From Oscillospiraceae bacterium (lineage in GTDB: Bacteria > Bacillota > Clostridia > Oscillospirales > SIG627), in the NCBI GenBank assembly GCA_034925865.1, contig JAYFRN010000009.1:18728-82727 (forward strand): 64,000 nucleotides of DNA, in the 5' to 3' direction. The notes beneath the pieces are model-generated. The model ran no database searches. It saw nothing but the letters and a program-made list of their open reading frames with translations, and was not told where the DNA came from. Position 1 is the stretch's first letter. Each line of letters begins with the position of its first letter. Below are positions 37,155 to 46,350 of the stretch, piece after piece. A program made the position numbers and the translations under genes.

Positions 37155-37190
37155 GATAAACGTTAACATAATACTATACGGAGGACTTTT

Positions 37191-37541
37191 ATGATATTTT
37201 TATTGGAAGACGCCGCTGCGGCAGTTGATCCCGCATACAACTCCGGTCAGCTCTGGGTCACGATCGGCACCTTTGCCATCGTAATCGCGTTTTTATATTT
37301 CGGCATGATACGCCCCCAGAAAAAGCAGGAAAAGCAGGTCACTGAGATGAGGAATAATCTTCATGTCGGCGATGAAGTATCAACCAACGGCGGACTTATC
37401 GGCAGAATCGTAAAGATCAAGGACGATATTATCACTCTTGAAACAGGTACCGATAAAACAAAACTTAAATTCTTTAAATGGGCTATACGCTCTGTTGAGA
37501 TACCCATTGACGCTCCTGCGGAAGAAGCTCCTAAAAAATAA
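37191..37541 (+). CDS. yajC: Preprotein translocase subunit YajC
   Basis: The protein has 116 residues. One membrane segment (about residues 22-41) is followed by the FGMIRPQKKQEKQ signature and a small cytosolic beta domain (GDEVSTNGGLIGRI). YajC is an accessory of the SecDF-YajC complex. GGAGG lies 7 nt before the ATG. It ends in a bidirectional terminator shared with pyk. Confidence 0.95.
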   Translation: MIFLLEDAAAAVDPAYNSGQLWVTIGTFAIVIAFLYFGMIRPQKKQEKQVTEMRNNLHVGDEVSTNGGLIGRIVKIKDDIITLETGTDKTKLKFFKWAIRSVEIPIDAPAEEAPKK

Positions 37542-37555
37542 ATAATTACGCTGTC

Positions 37556-37588
37556 AAGGCTCCTCCGTGAAACAGAGGAGCCTTTTTT
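37556..37588. terminator. Bidirectional terminator between yajC and pyk
   Basis: AAGGCTCCTC ... GAGGAGCCTT with a 9-nt loop, followed by T-rich sequence in the plus direction. Confidence 0.9.
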
Positions 37589-37592
37589 GCAG

Positions 37593-39014
37593 TTATTTAA
37601 CGATTTCGACCTTTAAAGTATTAGTGCTTCCCGGCGTGTCAAGAGGGATGCCGGCGGCGATTACGACATGGTCGCCGGAAGCCACGGCGTCAATCAGCTT
37701 AGCACAGTCAATAGCGTGAAGAAAAAGCTCGTCCGCTGTGTGCTGGTATCTGGCGAGTACGGGAAAAACTCCCCATGACAGTGCAAGCTGGTGAAATGTC
37801 TTTTCAACCGGAGTAGCGGCAATTATAGTTTCGCGTGGACGGAATTTTGACATTCTTCTGGCTGTCTGCCCATATTTCGTCAGGGCGATTATCGCCTGAG
37901 CCTTAATATCTTTTGCAAGTGTGCACGCGGCGTCGCAAATGGCATTTGTCGTATCCGAGGTGTCCATATCATAGCTTATATTATCATATATCCCGGCTTC
38001 AAACGCGTCAAATTCCGCCTGTTCGGCAATTTTAGACATGACGCGCACAGCGTTTACGGGGAATTTACCGGCCGCTGTTTCGCCCGATAGCATAACCGCC
38101 GACGTTCCGTCAAAAACGGCGTTGGCAACGTCGGTAATTTCGGCACGGGTCGGACGGTAATTATTTATCATTGATTCGAGCATCTGGGTCGCCGTTATTA
38201 CCATCTTTCCGGACTGGTAACACTTTTTAATAAACTTTTTCTGTAAACCCGGCAGTCTTTCGTATTCTATTTCTACTCCCATATCACCTCTGGCGACCAT
38301 TATTCCTTCAGAATAATCCAATATTTCGTCAAAATTCATGACGCCTTCAAGGTTTTCGATTTTTGATATTATCTTGATGTCATGTCCGCCGTTATAATTG
38401 ATAAATTTTCGCAATGCTATAACGTCATCCTTTGATCTGACAAAAGAAGCGGCTATAAAATCGACATCGTTTTTGATACCGAACAATATGTCGTTTTTAT
38501 CCTGATCGCACAAATACGGAATATTTATATGTATGTGCGGTATATTTATCGATTTATGGTTTTTGATCACTCCGCCCTGAATCACGGTGCAGGTAATTTC
38601 ACCGCCGTTTATCGATTCAACACGCATTTCAAGATTTCCATCGTCTATAAGTATTGTATTCCCGGGAGAAAGAGAATCGGCAAGGCACGGAAACGAATAC
38701 GATGCGCCGTTTTCATCGCCTTCGATATCACGTGAGGTAAGAAGGAAGCTTTTGCCGCTTTCCACTTCGGCACAGCCGTTCTTAAAATTTTTAAGCCTTA
38801 TTTCGGGGCCCTTCGTGTCAAGCATTATAGCCAGTGATACGCCTTTTTCTGTTCTCAGCTGTTTTAATGTATTGATATTTTTAAGGTGATTTTCGTATGT
38901 GCCGTGTGAAAAGTTGAGACGAGCGACATTCATTCCGCTGTCTATCATATCGGACATTATTTTTATATCAGAGCTGGCGGGGCCGATAGTGCAGACAATT
39001 TTTGTTTTTCTCAT
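37593..39014 (-). CDS. pyk: Pyruvate kinase
   Basis: The protein has 473 residues, lacking the C-terminal PEP-utiliser-like domain found in many Firmicutes enzymes. It includes the MRKTKIVCTIGPASSD start, NFSHG, IMLDTKGPEIR, the IISKIENLEGVMNFDEIL strand with the catalytic Lys, GIMVARGDMGVEI and the MLSGETAAGKFP motif. It converts phosphoenolpyruvate and ADP to pyruvate and ATP at the end of glycolysis. The upstream region carries repeat copy 6. Confidence 0.95.
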   Translation of the reverse strand: MRKTKIVCTIGPASSDIKIMSDMIDSGMNVARLNFSHGTYENHLKNINTLKQLRTEKGVSLAIMLDTKGPEIRLKNFKNGCAEVESGKSFLLTSRDIEGDENGASYSFPCLADSLSPGNTILIDDGNLEMRVESINGGEITCTVIQGGVIKNHKSINIPHIHINIPYLCDQDKNDILFGIKNDVDFIAASFVRSKDDVIALRKFINYNGGHDIKIISKIENLEGVMNFDEILDYSEGIMVARGDMGVEIEYERLPGLQKKFIKKCYQSGKMVITATQMLESMINNYRPTRAEITDVANAVFDGTSAVMLSGETAAGKFPVNAVRVMSKIAEQAEFDAFEAGIYDNISYDMDTSDTTNAICDAACTLAKDIKAQAIIALTKYGQTARRMSKFRPRETIIAATPVEKTFHQLALSWGVFPVLARYQHTADELFLHAIDCAKLIDAVASGDHVVIAAGIPLDTPGSTNTLKVEIVK

Positions 39015-39051
39015 ATTCAGATAAAATCCTTTTTGCGGCTGCGCCGCTGCT

Positions 39052-39161
39052 TTTATTAACTCGGCAATTAAATAAATACCGCTTAAAGAGAGAAAAGACT
39101 CTGGTTTATGGACTTTTCTTTCTTATGAGACACAACTTATTTAATTGCCGTTTTAATAATT
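39052..39161 (+). repeat. Nested-palindrome repeat element, copy 6 (near-complete)
   Basis: Left end TTATTAACTCGGCAATTAAA, core ACCGCTTAAAGAGAGAAAAG ACTCTGG TTTATGG ACTTTTCTTTCTTATG, right end TTATTTAATTGCCGTTTTAA. The 14-bp stretch CGGCAATTAAATAA and its exact reverse complement TTATTTAATTGCCG form the outer inverted repeat. It lies upstream of pyk. Confidence 0.85.
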
Positions 39162-39205
39162 ATATAAAAAACCGGAAAGCAAATTTTGCAAATGCCTGAA
39201 TTATA

Positions 39206-39787
39206 TTAATATGTTGCTTCGTAATAATATAGCTTGTCGGCTATTTTTTCGGTATAGTAGGTCACATCAGAGGATTTATAAATGAATCCTCCATCGCTTT
39301 TAATCAGCTCAACTGAAAAATCACTCAGAAATACAGGGACATCCGTAACAGAATAATACACGCCGAAATAATATCTCCCGCTGCCTCCGCAGCTGAATTC
39401 GCATACCGAATAATTTTTACCGGAATTCGCCGCTATCGACACTACGCCGCATGTTTCGAGAACTGTCCTGACATTCTCGCTGTCAATAGCAGAAATGTTT
39501 TTATTTTTACCGTCGACAACATCAGCGCGGTACAAGCCATTGATAGTTTTGTCTTCGATCGGGTATTTGTCGGTCGAGGAGATATATACATCGGATTTAT
39601 ATGCTAAAACCTCTTCGGCGCATTTTATAAGTTTTTGTCTGTTGTCAATACACTCGGATATGATTTTCCCCCTGTCGGGCGTATATGTTTCAAACCCGCA
39701 GGAAACGAAAATTAATATTATTGCAAGAATGGATACGATGGCAGCAACACGGTTTATATAAGAATGTTTACTCATTTTTTTGGTCAT
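39206..39787 (-). CDS. Lipoprotein of unknown function
   Basis: The protein has 193 residues with a signal peptide and lipobox FVSC (Cys about residue 29 from the ATG at 39787). The start is uncertain: GGAAAGG lies too close to that ATG, and a second ATG at 39775 is too far. The mature part is mixed and not recognised. It lies between the GH2 and pyk genes, on the same strand, and may be a separate unit. Confidence 0.65.
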   Translation of the reverse strand: MTKKMSKHSYINRVAAIVSILAIILIFVSCGFETYTPDRGKIISECIDNRQKLIKCAEEVLAYKSDVYISSTDKYPIEDKTINGLYRADVVDGKNKNISAIDSENVRTVLETCGVVSIAANSGKNYSVCEFSCGGSGRYYFGVYYSVTDVPVFLSDFSVELIKSDGGFIYKSSDVTYYTEKIADKLYYYEATY

Positions 39788-39904
39788 ACCTTTCCGCCGG
39801 ACCGCAAATTTGTGGCGGCTTCGGCTTGCTACCGTAAACAATTATATCATAATTTTTTTAATGATGCAACCGATATCATCAGAACATGAATTATGACATA
39901 TCTC

Positions 39905-42900
39905 TTACATATTCAATATCAATCCGTGTTTTCCTTCTATACGGACTCCAAAGGATATGTGCTTTTCGGTTATACGGTATCTGGGATCCAGCTTAGGACC
40001 GCACGAGTTGCTTCCTATCCCCGAAACGCGGTAGTCGGCGGAAATATATATATTTCCATCAGATCTAAGCTCCTTATTATGAGAAGCAGAAGAAATTGCC
40101 TCCGGCGAATACGGCAAAGCATTGAACGAAAACGATTGTGTTTCAGAGCACGGCGTTATTTTCATGCCTGTTCCGTATACGTCTTTTACTGCCGCATATC
40201 GGACTCCGAAATGGCTTCCCGTCTCCTGCGGCTTTATATAAGGAATAAAATTATCCTTCACATCGGATGCGAAAAGCCCCATGCGGGAAGCAAGCCTTTT
40301 ATCCTCGTAGCTTTCATACGGTCCCATGCCGAAATATTCCATCCTTCCGTTTTCACCCGGAGACACAAATTCAAAGCCGAATCTCGGAAGAAACGGCGCA
40401 TCGGGAGAAATATCGGCTTCTGCCAAAATCAACGCGGAGCCGTCAGCAGAAACTTCAGTAATGAGATGTGCTTTCAGGATATACGGTTTTGTCTCGCACA
40501 AAAGTGATATTTCAGATGAAAAGGCGACAGAGCTGTCGCCGCAATGAATCATGCTTACTCCATGAACACGTTTCCTGGCTTTGTCAAATCCGAAGTGTTT
40601 CCATTCGTTGACTATATTGCGGTCGTTGTCTGTCGGAGCGCGCCAGATCTGAAGCTTTACAGGGGCACAGATTAGCTTCTTGCCTTCATATGTCAGACGC
40701 GTGATCATTCCCCCCGACTCGTCAAAGACATATTCCGCCTCCCCTGCCTTTATTACTGTCAATAAATTGTCGTCGCCGCGTGCAACCGTAATACATACCG
40801 TATTTCCGTATACAGTCAAAGACGCGTCTGATAATTCAGGGACGGATTTCAAATGCTTTTGATATGAGCAGATGCCTTCGCCCGGAGCGCGCCACTCCCG
40901 GCCTTTTTCTTCCAGTAAAAAAATGTTTAAATAATATTCGCCGACATCCTTCATTTCCGGCATGGGTGGCAATCTGTATACGGCGCTCCCCAGAGCGGGG
41001 ATTTCAACTTCGTATATTCGTGTTTCGTATATTTTTAAACCGTTTCTTTCCGCATTTATATAGAGAGACACACCGTCAAGCGATGTGAAATACTTTTTCG
41101 ATACAATCGTAAGCTCATTTACGGCTTCATCATACATGAATTTCACGGGTGCGTATGCCTGTTTGGCTTCCAAAAATCCGGTATGAGGCGTCCTGTCAGG
41201 GAACACAAGCCCGTCTACACAAAAATTTCCGTCGTTCGGAAAATCTCCGAAATCTCCGCCGTAATTATATTTCTCGCTTTCCCGCGGATAAATCAACGCG
41301 TGATCGCAGAATTCCCATATACAGCCGCCGAAAAACCTGTCGTTATTTTCTATCTCAGCCCAGTAAGCGGCAATATCTCCCGGTCCGTTGCCCATGGCGT
41401 GACAGTATTCGCACATAAAATAAGGCTTGTCAAATTTCGGATCGGATAAATAGCTTCTGATCATTTCTATTGACGGGTACATAGTGCTTTCCAAAGGGGA
41501 AAGCGAAGTAAATTCGTCCGAATAACGCAGGCAGCTGCCTTCGTAATGGATAATAGCCGACATATCACGCGAGAGAATGTAATCGCGCATGGCATAATGG
41601 TTCGCTCCGCAGCCTGATTCGTTGCCGAGCGACCAGAAAACGATGCCGGCGCGGTTTTTATCGCGTTCGTAAAGCCTTTGAGCACGATCAACAAATGCGT
41701 TTTTCCATTCCGGCGAATCTGACAGCTCATTCCATCTTCCGTCAGTCTGCATTCCATGCGCTTCGAGATCGGCCTCGTCGACAAGGTATATTCCGAGCTC
41801 GTCGCACATCTCTGGCAAGCGCGGATCCGGAGGATAATGTGATGTACGGATCATGTTCACATTAAAGCGCTTCATAATCAGCAGGTCGCGCCGCATATCC
41901 GAAACAGAAACTGCGTAACCGCGCAGCGGATCTGAATCGTGGCGGTTCACGCCCTTTGCTTTTACATAGCGACCGTTGATCATGACCGCTCCGCCGACGA
42001 TGCTAACTGATTTGAAGCCGATACGCTGAAGTATAATCTCATCCGAATGAGTTATATACAAATTATATAAAACCGGAGATTCGTCGGACCATGGTGACAC
42101 ACCCGGAAGAACAATCGATATACTTTCATTTGGCGGGCATTTTCCGCTCCAGAGAACTGCCCCGTTCTGGTTTTCGAGGACAATCTCGGAAGCAAGCAAA
42201 GATGCGGGACATGATTTGAGTTCTATCGTCAGCTTTCCGAGCGGAAGATCTCCGTCATCGTCGTAATCGGTTTTGATTCTTACATCGGTAATATGCTCCT
42301 TTGCGTGCGCGAGAAGATACACATCCCTGAAAATACCAGACAGCCTCCACATATCCTGATCCTCGAGATAACTGAAAACGCACCACTTCATTACGATTAC
42401 CGTAATACGGTTTTCTCCGGATTTGACAAACGGAGAAACAAAAAACTCGGATGTGGAGTGGCTTACCGTGCTGTATCCGACATATCTGCCGTTAATGTAA
42501 AGATAATATGCGCTCGAAACTCCGTCAAAATTGATATAAAGCTCTCTGGACGTAAAATCAGCTCCGAGCGTGAATACGCGCGAATATGCTCCGACCGGGT
42601 TGTTATCCGGTATTTCCGGCGGATTTACCGGGAAAGGATACTGCATGTTTAAATATTGCGGAACATCACCGGGGACCGGATGCGAAATCTGCCAGCAGGA
42701 AGGGACATTGAGCTTTTCACAGCTGCATATATCTTCGCATGATGAATCAAACCCGTTTACAACCGAATCCGGAACCGATTCTATCCGGTCATAATGGCAG
42801 AAATCCCATTCACCGGACAGTGATTTAAAATACGCGCTGTCTTCGCGCGGAGCCCCTGGAACGGGCTTTTTTTCAAACGGAATAAAATACGCTCGGGGAG

Positions 42901-42952
42901 GCAGTGTGTTTTCGTGCAAACATGACAGCGACTTATGATTGAAAAGCTTCAT
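39905..42952 (-). CDS. Glycoside hydrolase family 2 beta-galactosidase
   Basis: The protein has 1015 residues, the length of LacZ-type enzymes. An N-terminal sugar-binding domain (about 1-215; WQISHPVPGDVPQYLNMQYPFPVNPP), an immunoglobulin-like domain, a TIM barrel (about 320-610) with catalytic acid/base E445 (WSLGNESG) and nucleophile E515 (MCEYCHAMGN), and C-terminal beta-sandwich domains are all visible. No signal peptide, so it acts on imported disaccharides such as lactose or a related beta-galactoside. No transporter lies beside it. AAAGGCGAA precedes the ATG. Repeat copy 7 lies just upstream. Confidence 0.95.
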   Translation of the reverse strand: MKLFNHKSLSCLHENTLPPRAYFIPFEKKPVPGAPREDSAYFKSLSGEWDFCHYDRIESVPDSVVNGFDSSCEDICSCEKLNVPSCWQISHPVPGDVPQYLNMQYPFPVNPPEIPDNNPVGAYSRVFTLGADFTSRELYINFDGVSSAYYLYINGRYVGYSTVSHSTSEFFVSPFVKSGENRITVIVMKWCVFSYLEDQDMWRLSGIFRDVYLLAHAKEHITDVRIKTDYDDDGDLPLGKLTIELKSCPASLLASEIVLENQNGAVLWSGKCPPNESISIVLPGVSPWSDESPVLYNLYITHSDEIILQRIGFKSVSIVGGAVMINGRYVKAKGVNRHDSDPLRGYAVSVSDMRRDLLIMKRFNVNMIRTSHYPPDPRLPEMCDELGIYLVDEADLEAHGMQTDGRWNELSDSPEWKNAFVDRAQRLYERDKNRAGIVFWSLGNESGCGANHYAMRDYILSRDMSAIIHYEGSCLRYSDEFTSLSPLESTMYPSIEMIRSYLSDPKFDKPYFMCEYCHAMGNGPGDIAAYWAEIENNDRFFGGCIWEFCDHALIYPRESEKYNYGGDFGDFPNDGNFCVDGLVFPDRTPHTGFLEAKQAYAPVKFMYDEAVNELTIVSKKYFTSLDGVSLYINAERNGLKIYETRIYEVEIPALGSAVYRLPPMPEMKDVGEYYLNIFLLEEKGREWRAPGEGICSYQKHLKSVPELSDASLTVYGNTVCITVARGDDNLLTVIKAGEAEYVFDESGGMITRLTYEGKKLICAPVKLQIWRAPTDNDRNIVNEWKHFGFDKARKRVHGVSMIHCGDSSVAFSSEISLLCETKPYILKAHLITEVSADGSALILAEADISPDAPFLPRFGFEFVSPGENGRMEYFGMGPYESYEDKRLASRMGLFASDVKDNFIPYIKPQETGSHFGVRYAAVKDVYGTGMKITPCSETQSFSFNALPYSPEAISSASHNKELRSDGNIYISADYRVSGIGSNSCGPKLDPRYRITEKHISFGVRIEGKHGLILNM

Positions 42953-42973
42953 AATATTCGCCTTTCTTTTTAA

Positions 42974-43015
42974 GGAACCTCTAATAACTAATAATTACAA
43001 CAAAATTAAAAGAGG
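42974..43015. repeat. Short hairpin repeat, copy 2
   Basis: GGAACCTCTAATAACTA with a matching AAAAGAGGC end; resembles the element at 4304-4349. See copy 1. Confidence 0.4.
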
Positions 43016-43042
43016 CTGCCTTTATGTATTCAGGTTTGATTT

Positions 43043-43168
43043 ATTATTAACTCGGTATTTAAATAACTACCGCTTAAAGAGAGAAAAGGCTCTGGTATAT
43101 ACACTTTTCTCTCCTATAAAACAAGGCTTATTTAATTGGTATTTTAATAACTCGGCAATTAAATAATT
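43043..43168 (+). repeat. Nested-palindrome repeat element, copy 7 with a partial second copy
   Basis: A full element runs 43043-43149: TTATTAACTCGGTATTTAAA, core ACCGCTTAAAGAGAGAAAAG GCTCTGGTATATAC ACTTTTCTCTCC, end TTATTTAATTGGTATTTTAATAA. At 43147-43168 it is followed at once by AACTCGGCAATTAAATAAT, the left end of another copy, so a second element began here. Confidence 0.85.
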
Positions 43169-43222
43169 TTATATTGACTTTCCTTATACTTTGCGGATTT
43201 ATTCCCGGTAAAACGGAGCAAA

Positions 43223-44311
43223 TTATTTACGGTCATAATTGATTTCGACTCCAAGCCCGGGCGCGTCGGAAAGAATTATATTTCCTTTTTCAAATTTAAC
43301 GCTGCTTGAAACAGGGTTTTCGCTTATAAGGAAAGGAGGATCGAGGTCGATTTTTGTGACGACATCCGCATTTGCGGCGGCAAGATGAGCGGCGGCGATC
43401 ACTCCGACGGGATTTTCAAGCATACATCCCATCATACACCGAACTCCGTATTCACGGCAGATGGAGATAACCGAGGCTGCAGTGTTGAGCCCTCCGGTTT
43501 TCATCAGCTTAATATTTATCATATCTGCCGCGCCGCGCTTGATCACCTCTATCGCATCGGAAATGCCGAACACAGCCTCATCCGCGAGCACAGGAGTGAG
43601 CACACCCTTAGAAACCGTCTCCAAGCCCTCTATGTCAGCGGCTTTAACTGGCTGTTCAACAAGCTCAACGCCAAGATTGCGGCGTTCAGCTTCATTTATT
43701 ATAAATATAGCCTCCTTCGGGCTCCATCCCTGATTGGCGTCTATCCTTAGGATAATCTTTTTTCCGACGGCTTCTCTGACCGCTTCAAGGCGGTATAGAT
43801 CGGATCTTGGGTCACCGCCGAGCTTCAGCTTAAGTATATCAAAACCGCGTCCGATCGCGGTCACGCTGTCTGAAACCATTTTTTCGGGAGTGTCAAGTGA
43901 AATCGTTATATCTGTCTTCAGACTGACCGGCTTTGAAGCGCCGAAATATTTATAGAGAGGTATGCCCATTGTCTTTGTGTAGAGATCAAAATAAGCGATT
44001 TCACAGGCGGCTTTTGCGCTTGTATTCCGCTGGATACATGACTTTATCTTTACAAGTACGGCCGTCTTGTCGAAAAGATCCATTCCTATTATGGAAGGAA
44101 GTATAATATTAGTAAGCGAAAAAGTGATTGACGCGGATGTCTCGCCTGTTATTGCGGCAGTCGCGGCGGCTTCTCCGACTCCGTATTTTCCGTTGTCACC
44201 GAACAGCCTTACACATATGCCGTCGGTGGCAGAGGTGGCGCGCAGCGCTGTTTTAAAAGGAGTGATTAATTTCGCCGTGAGCGGCGTGACTTCATAATGA
44301 GTAATCTTCAC
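43223..44311 (-). CDS. Dipeptide epimerase (enolase superfamily, L-Ala-D/L-Glu type)
   Basis: The protein has 362 residues. The enolase/mandelate racemase barrel has LKLKLGGDP (catalytic KxK, near residue 157), LRIDANQGW with the metal Asp, VELVEQP with the Glu, VLADEAVF and NIKLMKTGG with the second Lys. In characterised relatives this epimerises L-Ala-L/D-Glu from peptidoglycan. The GTG at 44311 is chosen because TGGAG lies 8-11 nt before it; a longer frame begins at 44332. It follows the serine-hydrolase gene by 26 nt, so they are co-transcribed. Confidence 0.88.
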   Translation of the reverse strand: MKITHYEVTPLTAKLITPFKTALRATSATDGICVRLFGDNGKYGVGEAAATAAITGETSASITFSLTNIILPSIIGMDLFDKTAVLVKIKSCIQRNTSAKAACEIAYFDLYTKTMGIPLYKYFGASKPVSLKTDITISLDTPEKMVSDSVTAIGRGFDILKLKLGGDPRSDLYRLEAVREAVGKKIILRIDANQGWSPKEAIFIINEAERRNLGVELVEQPVKAADIEGLETVSKGVLTPVLADEAVFGISDAIEVIKRGAADMINIKLMKTGGLNTAASVISICREYGVRCMMGCMLENPVGVIAAAHLAAANADVVTKIDLDPPFLISENPVSSSVKFEKGNIILSDAPGLGVEINYDRK

Positions 44312-44337
44312 AAAAAAATCTCCAGTATACATTGATA

Positions 44338-45063
44338 TTATATAAATTTATATTCGGTCAGTGCGGCTTTGCCAAAAGAAGCAATTGCATCTAATGCCTT
44401 TTGAGGTTCATAAACATCGCTGATAAAAACTGAAAGAATGATAGTTCTTCCGTCCTTCGTAAATAATCCGCTGTCGTTTTCAACTCCGCCCTTTTTGGGC
44501 TCCGGGTCAAGTTCTCCGCCTTTGCCGGCAAAAAACAAGCCGGACGGGATCTTAGCCGGCAGTCCGTCAAGATGACGCTGTCGGCTGAGCAGGGATAGGA
44601 GTGCCTCCGACTTTTTCTTTCCGAAGCCACCGTTTACAACGATGTCCAAAAACCTCACGCAGTCTCGGGTTGAGGTGAAATTGTCAATACCTCTTGCGAC
44701 CGCGTCAAAGTCGAGCATGATGCGCCTGAGTGACGTACCTGAAAAGCCGTGCGAAGCGATAATTGAATTTATATATTCGAATCCGTATTTTTTAATTAAA
44801 ATATTTGTGGCATCATTGTCGCTTACGGTAATCATTTTTTCTAAAAGCCCGGAGGTGTATTCATCTATCTCAATTTTTTCTTCTTCAAAACGAGTCAATA
44901 CCGCCAAAGCAATATACATTTTAATGACCGAAGCGGAACGGAACGGACGGTTTTCCCCCCAGTAAAATTCATTGTTTGTGTCTGCGCCGAAAACTTTTAA
45001 CCCCGCGGACCAGCTGCCGACGGGATCAAACAAATTCGCAGCATATGATTTATCGAAAATCAT
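44338..45063 (-). CDS. Class A beta-lactamase-like serine hydrolase, no signal peptide
   Basis: The protein has 241 residues from the ATG at 45063 (AAAGGGG upstream). Motifs of the penicillin-binding/beta-lactamase fold are present: SVIK (Ser45 and Lys48 of SxxK), SDN (81-83) and KGG (171-173, equivalent of KTG). The general-base Glu of class A enzymes is not obvious. It has no export signal, so it is predicted to act in the cytosol. Gene pairing with a dipeptide epimerase suggests handling of peptidoglycan-derived peptides (inference), not antibiotic resistance. Confidence 0.8.
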   Translation of the reverse strand: MIFDKSYAANLFDPVGSWSAGLKVFGADTNNEFYWGENRPFRSASVIKMYIALAVLTRFEEEKIEIDEYTSGLLEKMITVSDNDATNILIKKYGFEYINSIIASHGFSGTSLRRIMLDFDAVARGIDNFTSTRDCVRFLDIVVNGGFGKKKSEALLSLLSRQRHLDGLPAKIPSGLFFAGKGGELDPEPKKGGVENDSGLFTKDGRTIILSVFISDVYEPQKALDAIASFGKAALTEYKFI

Positions 45064-45196
45064 TATAATTCCCCTTTCAAGCATTAGCGTGAAAAATCCC
45101 GGTCTTCCTCCGAGCATAACATATAAATAATTCTATCACATCGCGTTCTCACTTTCAATACCGCGGCGTGAATTTTCGGAAGCGAGAATAAGAGGG

Positions 45197-45285
45197 GCTC
45201 AGTATTTAAATAATTACCGCTCAAATAGAGAAAAGACTCTGGTATATGGGCTTTTCTCTTATAAAACAAAGTATAATTAAAAATA
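45197..45285 (+). repeat. Nested-palindrome repeat element, copy 8
   Basis: CTCAGTATTTAAATAATTAC, core CGCTCAAATAGAGAAAAGAC TCTGGTATATGGG CTTTTCTCTTATAA, end GTATAATTAAAAAT. The right end is worn. Confidence 0.75.
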
Positions 45286-45359
45286 CGGCGCCATACAAAG
45301 GCACCGTAAAAAATTGATATAAATGCTTTCCATTTTTAAGTAAGCAAGGATATTTTATC

Positions 45360-46283
45360 TTACTGCTTAGGCTCCATGCTTTTATTTGCCTCAATCCATT
45401 CATCGAGCGTTTCATAATTCCTATCTTTGCATTCACTTCTACGCCAGCTATCAAACAACGCGTCAAGATCAACTTTTTCAGAAAGCGTATAAGTTTTCTC
45501 CGCATTGAATTTAAGTTTATTATTTATCACTTCAGCAGAGCCATATTCGCTGTAGAATTCGTCTCGACCTGTGCAAATGTACAGAACACCGTAAACAAAT
45601 TGATTCGCGTCGAACTTTTTCGCCATACGGAAATATTTCAGATGCCCGTCGTCATCGCGGTATAACGAGGTCGTGGTGTCTTCTTTCTGATCGTATGAAG
45701 TATGTATCTCACCCGTTCCGCCTTCCCAAAAAGCAAAGGTATCTCCGAAATTATAATATAGCTTCGATATGACCACAACGCCGTCGGCTTCAAATACAGC
45801 AAACTCAAAATTACCGTACATTTGAATCGGGTTTTCAAAATGCACGCTGCTGCCCTTTGCAACGATGTCTGAACAAAAAGCCGTGTTATCGTGAATGATG
45901 GCAGTTAAAACAGCTCTGTCCGCATCGGTAATACGCAGCTTCAGGCTTTTACCTTGATATGCGTCGTCCTCACTGATATCGTTTATATATTCACCAAGCT
46001 CAGACGCGGCAACATCAACCTCAATTAACGGTTCCTCCTCAGTCTTGGTATCAGTTATATATGTTTCTGATGTATCAGTTTCTGCCGCATCAGTTTCGGT
46101 GAAATACGTTTCGGGAATATATGTATCTGTACCGGACGCCGTATCATGATCGGAAGAAGCTTCCAATGCGGTTAATGATTGTGCGGTATCAAGTGTTTCA
46201 TGCGGTTTATTAACCATGTCACATGAAGATATTATCGACAAGGATATAGCTAAAACAGAAATAATTAATATAGTGTGTTTCAT
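45360..46283 (-). CDS. Lipoprotein of unknown function
   Basis: The protein has 307 residues with a lipobox ISSC near residue 20 (IISSCDMVNK) and a Thr/Glu/Asp-rich linker to about residue 95. The remainder is a globular domain without a family I recognise. It is the last gene of a run beginning with oppA, after a gap of 67 nt; co-transcription is possible but not proven. Confidence 0.75.
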   Translation of the reverse strand: MKHTILIISVLAISLSIISSCDMVNKPHETLDTAQSLTALEASSDHDTASGTDTYIPETYFTETDAAETDTSETYITDTKTEEEPLIEVDVAASELGEYINDISEDDAYQGKSLKLRITDADRAVLTAIIHDNTAFCSDIVAKGSSVHFENPIQMYGNFEFAVFEADGVVVISKLYYNFGDTFAFWEGGTGEIHTSYDQKEDTTTSLYRDDDGHLKYFRMAKKFDANQFVYGVLYICTGRDEFYSEYGSAEVINNKLKFNAEKTYTLSEKVDLDALFDSWRRSECKDRNYETLDEWIEANKSMEPKQ

Positions 46284-46350
46284 TGTTTCCTCAAATCGGT
46301 ATCGGTAATCCGCAAGGGCTCGGGAGACCGCAAGGGTCTCCCCTACGCGA

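Noticed and set aside
44338-45063. Antibiotic-resistance beta-lactamase
   Set aside because: There is no signal peptide, the KTG motif reads KGG, no clear general-base Glu is seen and the partner gene is a dipeptide epimerase.
7861-45285. CRISPR array
   Set aside because: The repeated elements are far apart, in both orientations and lack regular spacers; no cas genes are present.
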